Below, piece after piece: positions 23,114-35,291 of a stretch of 64,000 nt of DNA. Position 1 is the first letter of the stretch; the number at the start of each line of letters is the position of its first letter. Source of the DNA: Pezicula radicicola (taxonomy: Eukaryota > Ascomycota > Leotiomycetes > Helotiales > Dermateaceae). The stretch lies in the NCBI GenBank assembly GCA_003008705.1, contig PDUO01000021.1:808766-872765 (forward strand). The letters are read 5' to 3'. Both the position numbers and the translations under genes were made by a program. A model generated the notes under the pieces. The model was given only the letters and a program-made list of their open reading frames with translations, ran no database searches and was not told the DNA's origin.

Positions 23114-24779
23114 AGATCCTCAGTTCAACTCACATTCACCACTACAATCTAATTCATTCTCTCATTTGTTAGTGCCTGCACACACATACATAATAGTGGG
23201 GTTCCACATGGAAGGATCCACACTTCCATGGAAGTCCTGGAAGTCTCCAAGATGGCTCACCACCTAAAGGAATCACCTGAGTACCCTAAACATTGCTCCT
23301 CTTCAAAAGGTGTGGGTGGGGCCTCATGCATCGCACCATAGGGCCACCGTGCGAACACATTCTCTCAATGTAAATCCGTCCTCAGGCGTGAATGTCTACA
23401 TCCCATCCCCAAAAGGGTCTAGAGAGAAGGATCAAAGAAGATCCAACGGAAGAGAGAATCCCGAGAGGATCCGAGAAGATGACATTCACCAGCTGCCCCA
23501 GTATAAAGAGTATATGAAATCGAAGTATTTCTTAGGGGGTAAATATGGTGCACCTGCTACAAGGGGATCATAGAGTAGTAGGTGCACTGTTCTCGTGATC
23601 TGAAGTCCCACGTCCCCGTGATTCAGCCTTGGACTCCCGTCATAAGCATTCTAAAATGAATTCGATCCCTCTCATTTCTCTTCGAGTCGTCGCTGCCGCT
23701 CCTATTCTATCTGTCTTCACCCCTACGTGACTACATTCCCCTGCTTCCACTGCCGCTCCAGCGGGGTCCAATCTGTCAATCTATCCTGAATCACCATTTG
23801 TGACAACTTGCCTTCTTCTTCGACAGAGTAAGAGAATGTTTCAATATCCATTCATCTCCAAGACCCAGCACTGAATCCAAACTTGTTAGAGCCGGAGCTA
23901 AAACCATATCTCGCATTATATTGACGAGGAAGGTCGTGGTTCAGATACCCGTTCCACTTATCATTAGAACGGCTTTCAAGCGTGCTCCCTTTATCAGTTT
24001 CATCGACGTTGTTCTTGTTCTCTTCATGTTAGCGCCAATGTGGTTGCCAAGCGGTAGACTTTTCAGTACAGCCACTGTCGAACTGTTGGAAAGTAGAAAT
24101 GGACTCGATTGTAGAATAATGTAGGGTCTAGAGGTAGTATATATATACATCTGTAGGCTGGGGGGGGTAGGGTATTTCCTATTAGAGTAATAGCTCGGAG
24201 TAGCCTATTTTAGTAATACCAGATTTGGCAACACGAACTCCGAGATCGCCTCCTCATATTTCTCTTCCCCCGCAACGAGTGATGCCGCTACTTCCAGGAT
24301 TAGCAACCTCAAGAGCCACAAGCGGAGCGTATGAAACTTACGTCGGTCGTGAGGAGGAGGGGGGAGGCCGACCTCGAAGTCCCGGATGCGAACGCCGTCG
24401 TGGTTGAAGCATGACGACTAAAGGTTTTCAACGAGCGCTGGGGGAGTGCTATAAAAGATCCACGTTAGCAGTCATTCCATTGGCTCGAAGAGTCCAAGTC
24501 GAGTGCATTTAGAGGGATAGAAAGAGATTGGGGGATGGAGAGGGAGAGGGAGGGATACATACTCGCTGTGAGTAAACATATTTGTAGTAGTATATGTTTT
24601 GTATGAAGATCAAGAACATCGTACACGGAAAGGAGCTTATGAACATGGCCAATCTTGAGTTTACTTACCTCTACTAAATATTAAGGAAGGCGCTTTGTGC
24701 TCGTCTTTTCCCATGAGGAAACCTCGTTGATGCCCTTTCCTCCCTGAACGAGCAGGAAGATTAAGCGAGGTGTTAACAA

Positions 24780-24950
24780 AGGGGCTACTCAGGTGGGTTA
24801 CTCATAACGTGAGTTACCTAGATCAAAAAAGTTGCCCAGATCAAGCAAGTTGCTGGCTTTAAGCGAGTTACTCAGTTCAATTTGGTTAATCAGTTTAGAT
24901 GAGTTATTTAATCTAAGTGGGTTACTTAATTTAAGTGAGTTTGGATTTAT
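24780..24950. repeat. Cluster of GAGTTACTCA-like repeats
   Basis: About nine degenerate units of 18-20 bp follow each other here (GGTTACTCA, GAGTTACCTAGAT, AAGTTGC..CAGAT, GAGTTACTCAGTTCAA, GAGTTATTTAATCTAA and so on). The same word family recurs at about 85-145, 4330, 6125, 20145, 21885-22135 and 22550, always outside genes. Confidence 0.6.
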
Positions 24951-25206
24951 TGATTAATAGCCACAAGGAATTACTGATATTCTGATGTGCTGGAATTAGA
25001 ATTGGAATTAATGAGAATGGTATGGTGTTTTATATGCTGCTAAAATCCCTTGATTAACTCCACTTCGATATTTCCTGACACTGGTGTCGCATACGTAGGT
25101 GCTTTCCTTTTGTAGTTGACCAGTTCGCCCAATCTTCACGTGCTATAACGATACGAGTGATGATGTCTCATTACTGAGAGCTCATGGCAATTTCGAAAAA
25201 AGAAAG

Positions 25207-25230
25207 AGCAGCAGCAGCAGCAGCAGCAGC
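25207..25230. repeat. GCA trinucleotide microsatellite
   Basis: This is about eight uninterrupted AGC/GCA units in non-coding DNA. Confidence 0.9.
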
Positions 25231-28019
25231 TACTGACTTCTTCTTTCTGAGGCAGGAGAAGGGAGGTAATGCAGGCCCATGACTTCAGATCCACCAACAA
25301 CGCGTTTCCACTAGGCCATCAAGTTTGCAGTTATATATGAAAGATGAATATTGACATTTTCAAGTGATAGATAGCATTTATAGTGCTCTGGAGGTCAATA
25401 AACACCAGAGCTTTAAGTCCTTTAGGTGCCTTAAGTGATCACGCTATGACTTTTATTCACTCGCATGCTATTAATACTTGTAGAATTGTGAAATCAATGA
25501 AGCTCTGTATAATGTGATTTGTCTCGCTTTTCGGCAATCAACTTTTTTTGGGGGGTGGGGGGTGGGGGGATAATCCGAAGTAGAAGTGAGATGAGCAGTG
25601 GGGATATACAATTTCAAGTTTTGTGCTCCAACATTGACTACAGACTCCCGTGTTGTTGGATAATGGGAGAATATATTGACGAATATATGGATCGGAAGTC
25701 AATGGACAATTGCTTGATCTCTATAGGTAGGAAAATGAGAGTATATATACACAAAAGAGAGTGAGTACTGAATCATGCACGAACAGTTTACATAACATCA
25801 GAGAAACAGTCTAAATATATGGGAAACACTTAGAAACCAACTGCCAGAATAATGCCGTCGGGCCATCTGTGGCATGAACTGAATACGGGCATGATTTGTG
25901 GTTTCTGAAATGGATGGAAATACTGCTATATTTGGCAACACGTGTAAAGCGAATAATCCATGCACGTAGACCGCCGTGTGAGTATCCTCGAATTAATTTA
26001 TTATCGCCAATGCTCCAAAAATTCCCCTCATTCACCAGAGTGCCCAATGACCTCTACTAAGCTAAACGGGACTGGCACCCTGTCCTCAAACCGTATACTG
26101 CGGAGGTGGCTCGTCGCATTAACCATCGCCATAGCCATGCGCAATTCTTTCCTGCCTTTGACCAATAACGTTCCGAACAATGACAAGCACGTCCACATTC
26201 CTCTCCATTTCGCGCGCCAGCCTTTCTATTTCAAGTAGTGACGGCTCTGGACAGTAATGTGCTAGTAATACCGCTACTGCCACGAGAAATAGAGGAATCA
26301 GAAACACACGAATTTGAATAAATAATAAGGAAAATGCTAGTCCAATCCATGTTCAACTGATTTTGCTAGAGAAAACCATATTTGTGATCTGGTCGACTGA
26401 AAATTTTAGAAAGGGTGGGTGTTGACGACTGAAAGCCGAATGGAGGTAATTGATATTCTTTCGGACCATGAATTTAAGTGATAATTGGCAAGAGGACTTG
26501 AGATTTTGATGTGAGAAGGGTAATTATCAGAGGCTTAGGAACTTGTCTTGATATTTCTTTAGGTATAGTTGTAATCCTTTTGGGAATCGACCTAGGTACT
26601 AGTTGTTGGCACAGTCTTGGCGCGAAGTGAATCTAGAATGCTCGCTTAGCGAGTGACACCTCACAATTCGTCACTTTAAAGGGTTTAGTTCAAAACTACA
26701 ATAATTCGCAAAGTATTTAGAAAATTTCATTGCTTTTATTATATAAAAGAGAAACTAAGAATAAATATCTAGCCTGACTTATTATTTCCTAACACAGTTT
26801 AAGAGCTAATAACATAGAGCTAACATCTAGATATAAATAGAAGAAGGCCTTAGGTAGTTTAATAAATTAGCTTTAAGACTAGCAAAGAAGCTATGTTTTG
26901 ATTAACTTACAATAAAAAGGAAGGAAATACAAAGGCCTACGAGATTTTTATTTAGAAGAGGTTAATTAATAGAAGATTACCAAGAAGACTAGGAACAAAG
27001 GACTAATAGAACAATTTATTTAATCTAACCGAGGATAGATTCATTATCTACCTTATTCAAGCAGCATATCCTGCAATAATATATGGGTATATCAGTGCCT
27101 CTTCGGTATTATCAATGCCAATACTGGCAACCAGACCTTCAAGTCCCCCCAGATTGCCATGAGAGTACTCATTCTTGCCTGTCTCACGCAAGTAAGTTGA
27201 AAATAAACACGTTGGATTTCTATTTGCTTTGGCTCCAACAAAGCTCGAGCCTTGCTTCAAATTTTAGGCACTGACAATATTACATGTTCTGGTTATCTTG
27301 ATCTTGCCACCTAGGCGTAAGTGAAAGGTTGTAAACATCTGGTGAAAAGTCTTCTCTTGGATGAATCAACTGAGATCCACAGATGCATTCTCCGTGTTGG
27401 AAGTCGAGACTTAGTAGATCTGCGATGTTACATTCTAGGTGATAGTATTTTTAATAGAGCGAATTTATTACAGCGTTTAATCTAGTTACGCCTCTAGGAT
27501 ATCTTCTAGGCTTGCTGCTCTTGGTAGAGGTCTTCTCTTGTGAAATTCTCTTTAAGGATACTTTATCTCTAGGAATCCTTTATTTCTAGCTAATATTACA
27601 TTATAGGTCTTTTATAACATCTTATCCTTAAGAACTGTATACACCTTATTAAGCTTTAAATAAGATTTTATTAGCTAACTCTTTTTATAATCTATAAGAT
27701 AAGTTCTAAAAGGTAATAAGTAGATAATAACTCAAAGTTAAAATTATTTTTAATAATTACAAATATTATATTTAATTTATAGAAGTTATATACACGTGCA
27801 ATATATAGCGTAGTACTATATAATAGTCTATCTACCATTAAATTGTTATTGTATTTCCGCCGCCTTTAATATACCCAGCCAGACACATGTGCTAGGCCCG
27901 ACACGTGTGCTGGGCCCGATGTGCCGAGCCCCCCCAGCGAGGCGCAGTTTGGGCTTGGTCTCGCTAAATTGAAATCAAGCGAGATCCGACAAAAAGGCCA
28001 AAAGGAGCAAAACAAGGGG

Positions 28020-28034
28020 TAACCCTAACCCTAA
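28020..28034. repeat. Interstitial telomere-like repeat
   Basis: Fifteen bases make 2.5 copies of CCCTAA, the complement of the fungal telomere unit TTAGGG. It sits directly after GC-rich repeated words and an AT-rich block. It could be chance, a healed break, or a transposon end. Confidence 0.4.
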
Positions 28035-29067
28035 TATGACGCGGGGGATCTTGGCGGATAAGCGAAAACATCCTTCTTATAATATATCATTTATCCGCCT
28101 AGTGTACTTCTTAGGCGCTCTATATACATGCTGCAATACGAAGGTACTCCTACTTAACTCCGACGATGCTCAAGCTTTTTTATTTACCCTTAGCCTAAAG
28201 TATAAAATTGTGCTTCTCGGATGACACGGCGCCTGCCGCAAATCTAACCGTAAATGTCACGACAAGATCGGTAGTAAGACGCGCAGACTAAAACTTTTGG
28301 CAAAATCTCCGTTGAGAACTGAGAATCTGTTTGGCCCTTTCAAGGTGCTTCCAAGGAATAGAAGTATATGCACGTCAAGAGCCAGGATACCCACTTCCAA
28401 ATCCCACCAACCGGCATGATGCTGACACTCCTCCCTTGGGCCCTGTGAACGTGCAGTCGCTAACACGTTCTACTTAGGGCTGACAGATGCCAGGAGGCAC
28501 AGAAATGCCATCCCAATTCATTGAGAAAGTGGCCTATATATTACGGCATAAGCTGATATTCTTCCCAATTCGTGCTATTTGGTGCCCGCCCCTGGTCCGC
28601 CGTCACAGACGGATAGTAGCGCTGACTGCTTCTGCAGCCATGGACAAATGCATCATACAGTACAGCCAAGCCAACAACGAACTCCTAATTGACAATCTTT
28701 CGCAATCTAGGAAGTTGTAAACGTAACAGCATGCGAGTTATAGTAGTTAAAGGATTGCTAGGCGTAGTAACCCTAGATTAATCGAGTACGGGACTCCCCC
28801 TCTTATTGGGCCTCTCGTACCACTTCTGGGCTGTACCTCCGTAGTAGCATATCTTAAGGCTGAGAATAGCAGACAAGATCAGCTTGCTTACCAAAGTATG
28901 GGATTTAGATACCAGCTAAGTACCTACTTTAGCATCAAGCCGACTCTCTGGAGTAATGGTCCATATAAAGATTCCGCTATGCCGATACTTCTACCCTGGA
29001 TAAGAAAGTACAGCTTCTTTCAAAACTCTGCGGCGATTCGTAGTATCTATACACAGGTCTTGGCACG

Positions 29068-31206
29068 ATGGACTTTTCCCGAAGCCCGGGCAGTGCCCAT
29101 ATACAAAATGAAGATAGTGTAGAGATCATTGAAACGGTAGGATTGTCCCGAAGGGTCCTCAGAGCCCCGCTAACGAAGTAGCTTTGCATTGATTTTCGAG
29201 ATCGGCTGTTGGTTGTTCTCTCCAGCACGTGCCAAAGTGACTTTACCGAAGCCAAGAAGATTGTTGAAGAAAGACTCAGAGACATCCTGGATACAACTTC
29301 ATCCCTCTCCTCCGCTTCTCATGGACCTAATGCCAGCAGATCTTTGTGCAGCTCAAACGTCCCAGAGGAGAATGTTTCACCAGTTAGCATTAATGCCGAA
29401 TTTGATCAACCTATGCTGGACTGCTCACAAAGTACTTCATCGGTTACCGATGGCGCTGTGTCGACCCAATATCAGGACTTTGGTGGCGCAAATCAGATGA
29501 CTGTGGAGGATCCTGCATGCGTAGATTTGTTTACAGCTGAGACACAAAGCACAGGCCATATTTCTGGTTCTTGTTTACAGGACTCGTCATTTGGAGTTGT
29601 TTCAATGAGCTCTCCTACCCTGATTGATTGGTCTTCACAAAATTCCAATCTCCCAAGCACTCAGGAGCATGAAAATCAATTTCCTGAATACTTGAACTTC
29701 TTTGGGGGTGAGCCAAGTTTTGATGATTGGATCTCCAATATGACATGGTCTAGTCCTGAATCGCAGTCCAGCCCCAGTGATGGCAATTTAGCAGGTGATA
29801 CTCCCCGAATCAATCATATGCACCTGGACCCAAACAGCCAGGTTGCTAGAAGTGTCACTTCAGTGTCATCGTCGGATACAAATTCAAGAAGCACGCGGTC
29901 CATGAATAGTGGCTTTTCTGGACAAACTCCATCTTCGAGTCGTTCGTCAGTTTTTGAAAGCTCCAGCGGTATCCAGGAGCCTGCATCTGCAAAGAGCTTA
30001 CAAAGGACCTCCAGAAAGCAAGGTTCAAGACGAACCACAGACGCCACGCCTCGTGATAAACAAATCAGATCACGAGCCAGTAAACCGACCTCACAGCATA
30101 CAGAGACGTGCAATATGAACATGGATCGGAACGAAGCCAGAGGTAGGTAATCCATGCCGCTGTCAAAGAGTGTGAGGCTAATAGATACCGAAGCCAATAC
30201 TGTATCGTCAGACTTGAGTGTGGAATACGCCTTAGGTCGCTTTTCAAACACGGAAGAGGTCTTCGAAACGTTCAGACAGCGCTTGAGCGAGGATAGGAAG
30301 CACTTGTCTTCATTGCTCACGCGGCTATTCTACGCTGTGGGGAGCCCTGATGCCTTGAGACAACTCCGAGATGCTCTGGATCTTGCTCGAAAGAATTGCA
30401 TGATCCCTGCTTCCCATGCTGCTAACGACCTGGCCACTACGGTTAGTGTGCTGGATCAGCTAGATGCCACGACGACACTATCACATATTCTTCGACGTTA
30501 TCATCTCGTACGACTGCTGGATCATCGCTCGAAACTCGAATCAAACCACAAAGCCGCCAAAGTGGCCGCAAAAGGTACCAAGAGGAGACTGAAGTACGAC
30601 TGCGCAATGATAGAAATCATAAAAAGAGGGGGAGAAGCTGACTTCGATGCAAATACGCGATCTGCCAAAGATAATCAGCTCAAGTATCGATCAAAAACGC
30701 AAGCTTTAAATGACCTGATGCGGACGCTTTACCCTGACCTACAGCCTGACTCGGAAGGCAGCACAACTGCTGAGGGATGTGAGTACAACAAAAAGTTGAC
30801 AAAGCTGAGGAACCGACTGTCTTGTGCACGGAATTGGTATCAGTTCGAACAGGAGTTCCCGGGAGCTATCCTCGCTTTGATCCCTTGTGCTGCTGGAGAC
30901 CTCTCTATTAGTATTGACCAGTAAGTTGCCCTTATCACATACAAACTCATTGCGGGCAGTATTCTGACCTCTTACAGTGTTGAGAAACTGCCCAGCGACG
31001 TCTTGAGAATATTCTTAGACTACCTCAAGCAACAACGTGGAACCTTCCTGTATAAAATGAGCCAGGCTCTTTCCAAAGACTTGTATAATATCTTGACAAG
31101 AAGGGATGTTACAGAAAAATATAAGCTTGAACAAATGGATGAGAACTTGTTAAAAGACTACTTGTATGACGATGATCAACTCCTTGAGCTCTGTAAGACA
31201 ATATAA
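29068..31206 (+). CDS. Unknown fungal protein with disordered Ser-rich middle and helical C-terminus
   Basis: I do not recognise the family. The proposed exons are 29068-29136, 29182-30142, about 30212-30920 and 30978-31206 (about 655 aa). Intron 1 (29137-29181) has a CTAAC branch and TAG acceptor and removes an in-frame TAG. Intron 2 (GTAGGT donor at 30143, probably TCAG at 30211) removes an in-frame TAA; its acceptor is the least certain. Intron 3 (30921-30977) has GTAAGT and TTACAG. The first 70 residues look structured (DFRDRLLVVLSSTCQSDFTE). Residues about 70-340 are Ser-rich and low in complexity, ending in a basic patch. The C-terminal 300 residues are helical and charged (ETFRQRLSEDRKHLSSLL, FEQEFPGAILALIPC, KLPSDVLRIFLDYLKQQRG). 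The disordered and basic layout could suit a regulator, but no DNA-binding domain is visible. It is the last gene before the MITE-rich strip. Confidence 0.6.
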
Positions 31207-31826
31207 AAGATAGGTCGCTGAGTAGTTACTTAGTACTTTTGTATTAATTAATTATAAAAATAAAAATAAAAGTAATTGTCGGAACAAAATACCACACGTT
31301 TCACTCTGTTTTACCATGTTTTGGATGCTACAGCGCAAGCCTAGCCCAAAGGGGACTAGCCCCTTGGTTTTATATGGTTATAAGACTATATCTTCTTGTA
31401 GATAGCTTCTTCCTATAGACAACTAATCCACACCTTTCGACAATGAGTATACTAAGTAAAAATACCACTAGTCTACCCTTCGAATAGTTGATAGTGATCT
31501 GATAGTAATACTTTTTATAGAGATATACGAAATCAATATCCGTTTTTAACATTTAGACTATAAGTTAAGAAAAAAAACTAATTAATTAATAATTTCTAAA
31601 CCCTCTAAACTATATTAATTAGAATACAATAACCTTTTATCTGAATATAATAGTTTATAGCTTAAATTAAACTTATTATATAAAACTAGTTAATTTTTAA
31701 ATTATATATATTTTAGTTATTTATATATTCTTCTATATTTATAATTAATATAAGTTTACCCTTTTGTATAGCTTACTTAGTAACTTCTACTTTATATTTA
31801 TATAACTTCTTATAAGCTTATAACTA
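31207..31826. other. AT-rich intergenic block
   Basis: This is mostly A/T with no open frame of note; it looks like decayed repeat DNA leading up to the first TA-flanked MITE. Confidence 0.5.
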
Positions 31827-32140
31827 CAGAGGTTCCCGCCAATAATACAGGCTACGAAGCCTATAGCAGCCTGTAGCTATAGCGTCCTCTTATAGGCTAG
31901 TAGCTACGCCCCTTACAGGGGCTTTTGGCGCTTAGACGCTAAAAGCAGGCTACTATAGGGCCTTTAAGCGAAACTCTACTTAAAGGGTAGGGTAGCTGGC
32001 AGGGCAACTATAGTACTTAATCACTAAACGAACAAGCCCTATAGGCTATTTAAGCGGTATTTACAGGGCATCGCCCGCTGTAAGCCCTATGCTACAGGCT
32101 TCGTAGCCTGTATTATCACGATTTTTGGCGGGAACCTCCG
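31827..32140. mobile_element. 314-bp MITE with TA target duplication
   Basis: The left end CAGAGGTTCCCGCC and right end GGCGGGAACCTCCG are inverted copies with one mismatch. Further inverted matches continue inward (AATACAGGCTACGAAGCCT against AGGCTTCGTAGCCTGTATT). The element is flanked by TA at 31825-31826 and 32141-32142. It has no coding capacity. TA duplication and short inverted ends fit a non-autonomous Tc1/mariner/pogo-type element. Its GC-richer body stands out from the AT-rich surroundings, so it inserted into already AT-rich DNA or escaped its decay. Confidence 0.8.
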
Positions 32141-32344
32141 TAAATCGAAAGAAATAGTCGGGAAAACATCACGTGGTCGCCAACGAGTAAGTATTAAAAA
32201 TAAATACTAATTTTATATAATTACTTCTTTTACTTCTTTTTATCTATTAATAAATTTATTTTTCTAGTATAAGTACTATAGGCTATAAAATAGTAAGAAA
32301 TATAAAAGTCGAATTAATTAATTTAATTTTTAATTTTTAAATTG

Positions 32345-32636
32345 TGTTTTAAAAACCATCAATCCAGTAAATCCCAAGCGGTTTGTTGTTATTCTCTATT
32401 CTGGTGATAAGCTGCGCGAATTCCTGGCATTGGGAGAATTTAGAGGCGCGCCCAGCTGACTCTTTATTAAGAATCTAGTTTATTAGGTACTCTTTTTGTT
32501 CGGGGGATAATCTTTGGAGGTGTTCTGAGGTATCTTTGTGGCTTAAACCACCTTGTATATGTCTCTAAAGGGTTGATTTGACTTGTTCGATGGCTTTTTG
32601 AAGGCATTCAGCCTTTGCGATCTTGGAATTATCCAT
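32345..32636 (-). pseudogene. Fot1/pogo-type transposase N-terminal relic
   Basis: From ATG 32636 the minus strand reads MDNSKIAKAECLQKAIEQVK then a stop. A second frame then gives QRLSPEQKEYLIN (stop) ILNKESAGRASKFSQCQ, then QEFAQLITRIENN and PLGIYWIDGF. The order (short helix, then LSPEQ...L...IL..E..G, then ..LG..W...F) matches the helix-turn-helix and CENP-B-type N-terminus of fungal pogo-family DDE transposases. The catalytic domain is missing. It is broken by at least one frame change and one stop. Confidence 0.5.
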
Positions 32637-32702
32637 TTTGACCAATAATCTGATGTTGTGGTAGGGAGCGACTCGATTAAATTCACGGAGGAGGTACTGT
32701 TA

Positions 32703-33070
32703 CAGTAGGTGGACATAAGTCTGTTGTATACCCATATTTTACACTAAAACACTCCTAGTACATCTACTTATATACCTTTAACTTAGGTTATCAGTATATC
32801 TAAAAATTTAACTAGTAAGTATTTTTTTAAAGTAAATTTTAGTATAAAACTACTAAATTATATACTCCTCTTACTTCTAATTGCTATTAATAAATCCTAG
32901 TAGCCTATAATTTTAATATAGATATATAATATTATAGGTAACTATCGAATAAATAAGTTTAATATAAAGACTTTAATAAATTATCTCTTCTTTACTATAA
33001 ACTTTTAAAGTATTAGGTGTGAGTTTTGGTGTAAAATAGGGGTACACGACAGACTTATGTCCACCTACTG
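32703..33070. mobile_element. 368-bp MITE with about 45-bp inverted ends and TA duplication
   Basis: The left end begins CAGTAGGTGGACATAAGTCT and the right end is its inverted copy (33051-33070, exact over 20 bp). Imperfect inverted matches continue to about 32760 on the left and 33010 on the right (GTATACCCATATTTTACAC against GTGTAAAATAGGGGTACAC). TA flanks it at 32701-32702 and 33071-33072. The inside is AT-rich and non-coding. This is a second TA-targeting family, distinct in sequence from the element at 31827. It ends 176 bp upstream of the MFS start codon, so it is probably within that gene's promoter. Confidence 0.85.
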
Positions 33071-33246
33071 TATAGGTGGAATTTTGGTGGTACGAGTTGG
33101 GCGTCCACTAGGGTGTGTCCCAAAAGTGGGTGGGTGACTCTACTGTTGGCATTTCCTTCTCGTTCCGAGAGTCACTTTTAGTCCGCTCCTGAGTCTACTG
33201 CTGAAATCTCTCATTCACGTACATACATGGTAGCTTGCCAACTAGA

Positions 33247-35184
33247 ATGTCTCCGAATCCTTCTACGGAGAACGAAGTCGCAGTGGCCAATGTGAGTGAG
33301 TCAACGACACACGAAGAAGCTCAAGAAACAGAGGATACGAGCAAGTATGTTAAGTTCTCAAGTGTGGTCTTGATCTCAATCGTATTGTGCTTGGCGACTT
33401 TGTGCGTAGCAGTGGACAATACGATAATTTCGACCGCTGTCCCTCGGATTACCGATGACTTCCACAGCATTGACGATGTGGGTTGGTATGCAGCGTAAGT
33501 TTTCTATCATCCATCAATTCCAAAGTGAGACTTTTAGAAAACATTAATGGATCCTTGAACAGAATCTACCCATTGATGTCCTGCGCATTCCAACCTTCCT
33601 ACGGCAAGATCTATACGCTCTTCTCCAGCAAACTCGTCTTCCTGGCAGCGTTGCTGATATTCGAGATCGGAAGCGTTGTATGTGCTACTGCACCGAATTC
33701 TCATGTTTTCATTCTTGGACGGGCATTAGCAGGTCTGGGGTCTGCTGGGATACAAGCAGGCACTACACTCATTCTCGCGGAGTGTGTTCCGCTACGCCAG
33801 CGACCGACATGGAACAGCATCATTGGTAGCAGTTTTGCAGTCGGGAGCGTAGCTGGACCTTTACTGGTATTTACATATTCCTTATCTGTAAGTAAATCGT
33901 TGCAGTGATTGATAACTGGAGTAGGGAGGAGCCTTCTCAGATTCAACTACATGGCGTTGGTGTTTCTACATCAATCTCCCAATCGGAGGCGCTGTCATGA
34001 TCTTCATCGCCTTTTTCTATGACGGTAGTCGCGGCGGCAAGAGAGCATTTGAGTCAACCGGATTTCGCAGCCAGATCGCGCGCTTCGACTTGGCTGGTAC
34101 TTTCACTTTTGTGTCAGCAACGATTTGTCTTCTCTTAGCACTCTCATGGGGTGGGACCACATATGCATGGGACAATCCCCGCATCATAGCCCTGCCAACG
34201 GTCGCTGGTGTCCTATTTTGTTCTTTTGTCGGCGTCGAATACTGGAGGAAAGATAGCGCCATCATTCCTTTACGTTTACTACGCAGGCGAAGCATAAGTG
34301 CAGCGATCTGGTTTGGCCTCTGTCTTGGAGGCGTATTCTTTGTACGTAATTCCAACGCAGACTTCACATTACATCTGGCTGACCAAGATTCTATCACCGT
34401 CCCAGGTCAATGTTTTCTACATACGTGAGTATCGAAAATAGTTGGGATGGTAAGATAAATACTGATCTAGATTTCAGCGCTATGGTTTCAAATCGTCGAT
34501 GGTGTCTCTGCTGTCGAATCCGCAATCCTGTTCATCCCATTCATGCTCAGTGTCGTCGGCGGATTCATGTTCGCAGGCTTTGGGACCGCTGCAACGGGAT
34601 ATTACACACCTTTCGTCTACGCTGGCTCAATTCTTATGTCCATAGGTACTGGCCTTTTGATGACTGTTCGGCCTCAGCACACCTCGCGAGCCAAATGGGT
34701 CGGATTTCAGATCCTGTGCGGAGCCGGAATCGGCCTAGGAGAAGAGCAAGGACTATACATGGTGCAGACGACGCTTCCTGAAAATGATGTGGCAACTGGT
34801 GTCGGCATCATCTTGTTCGCGCAGACGTTTGGCGGAGCCCTCTTCGTGCAAGTTGCGCAGGCAGTTTTCCTGGAAAACATCAGCAAGGCACTGAAAACAC
34901 TGGCCCCGAACCTGGACCCTCACTCTGTTCTGGACGGCGCATCGACGGTCCTTCCGGGCTCTTCTCATGCTCAGGCGTCACCAGAGTTGCAGGCAGTCTA
35001 TGGCGTGGCGATCAAAGACGCTCTCCGTGTTGGGCTTATACTAGCAACGGTCTCGAGTCTAGGTGCCGTGCTGTACGATTGGAAAAGTCTGAAGACTAAG
35101 CCGAATGATGGAAACGATGAACGTAGCAGTGACCATGAGCTGGAACATGTAGCGGAAGTTCGAACAGAGGATAAAGTGAAATAA
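33247..35184 (+). CDS. MFS drug/metabolite exporter, DHA2 (14-helix) family
   Basis: This is a predicted plasma-membrane proton antiporter for efflux of small molecules. Five exons: 33247-33494, 33563-33866, 33925-34341, a 19-nt exon 34406-34424, and 34478-35184, coding 564 aa. The micro-exon restores the conserved reading [23 protein letters not shown]. Family signatures are [20 protein letters not shown] (helix 1, motif D1), [46 protein letters not shown] (motif C and helix 6) and [16 protein letters not shown] near the C-terminus. The ATG at 33247 is chosen because the frame has no earlier ATG. It lies about 1.3 kb left of the first lipopeptide-cluster gene and could be a cluster exporter or simply a neighbour; a MITE sits on each side. 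Confidence 0.88.
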
Positions 35185-35291
35185 GGACCAATATGAACAC
35201 TATATAGACGGAAAGTATTCAGACTATTACCTAGATGTACATCAATCTGCATCATCTTCGAGCACGAAGCACGGATCGCTCTGAACCCGTC

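Larger units (their letters stand above)
23114..29067. other. 6-kb repeat-rich gene desert
   Basis: No gene can be supported. Contents: short frames at 23310-23573 and 23657-23730 without motifs; a stretch at 24093-24152 resembling 3560-3620; an array of dispersed GAGTTAC-type repeats at 24780-24950; a GCA trinucleotide microsatellite at about 25207-25230; G-runs at about 25549-25571; AT-rich decayed blocks at about 26690-27060 and 27430-27860; a coding-like minus-strand fragment at about 27057-27430 (ECICGSQLIHPREDF); three imperfect GACACGTGTGCTGGGCCC units at about 27880-27930; and a telomere-like patch at 28020-28034. Confidence 0.5.

Noticed and set aside
26119..26307. Minus-strand frame with a hydrophobic start (FLIPLFLVAVAVLLAHY)
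   Set aside because: No ATG in frame upstream and no extension; too little to support a membrane-protein gene.
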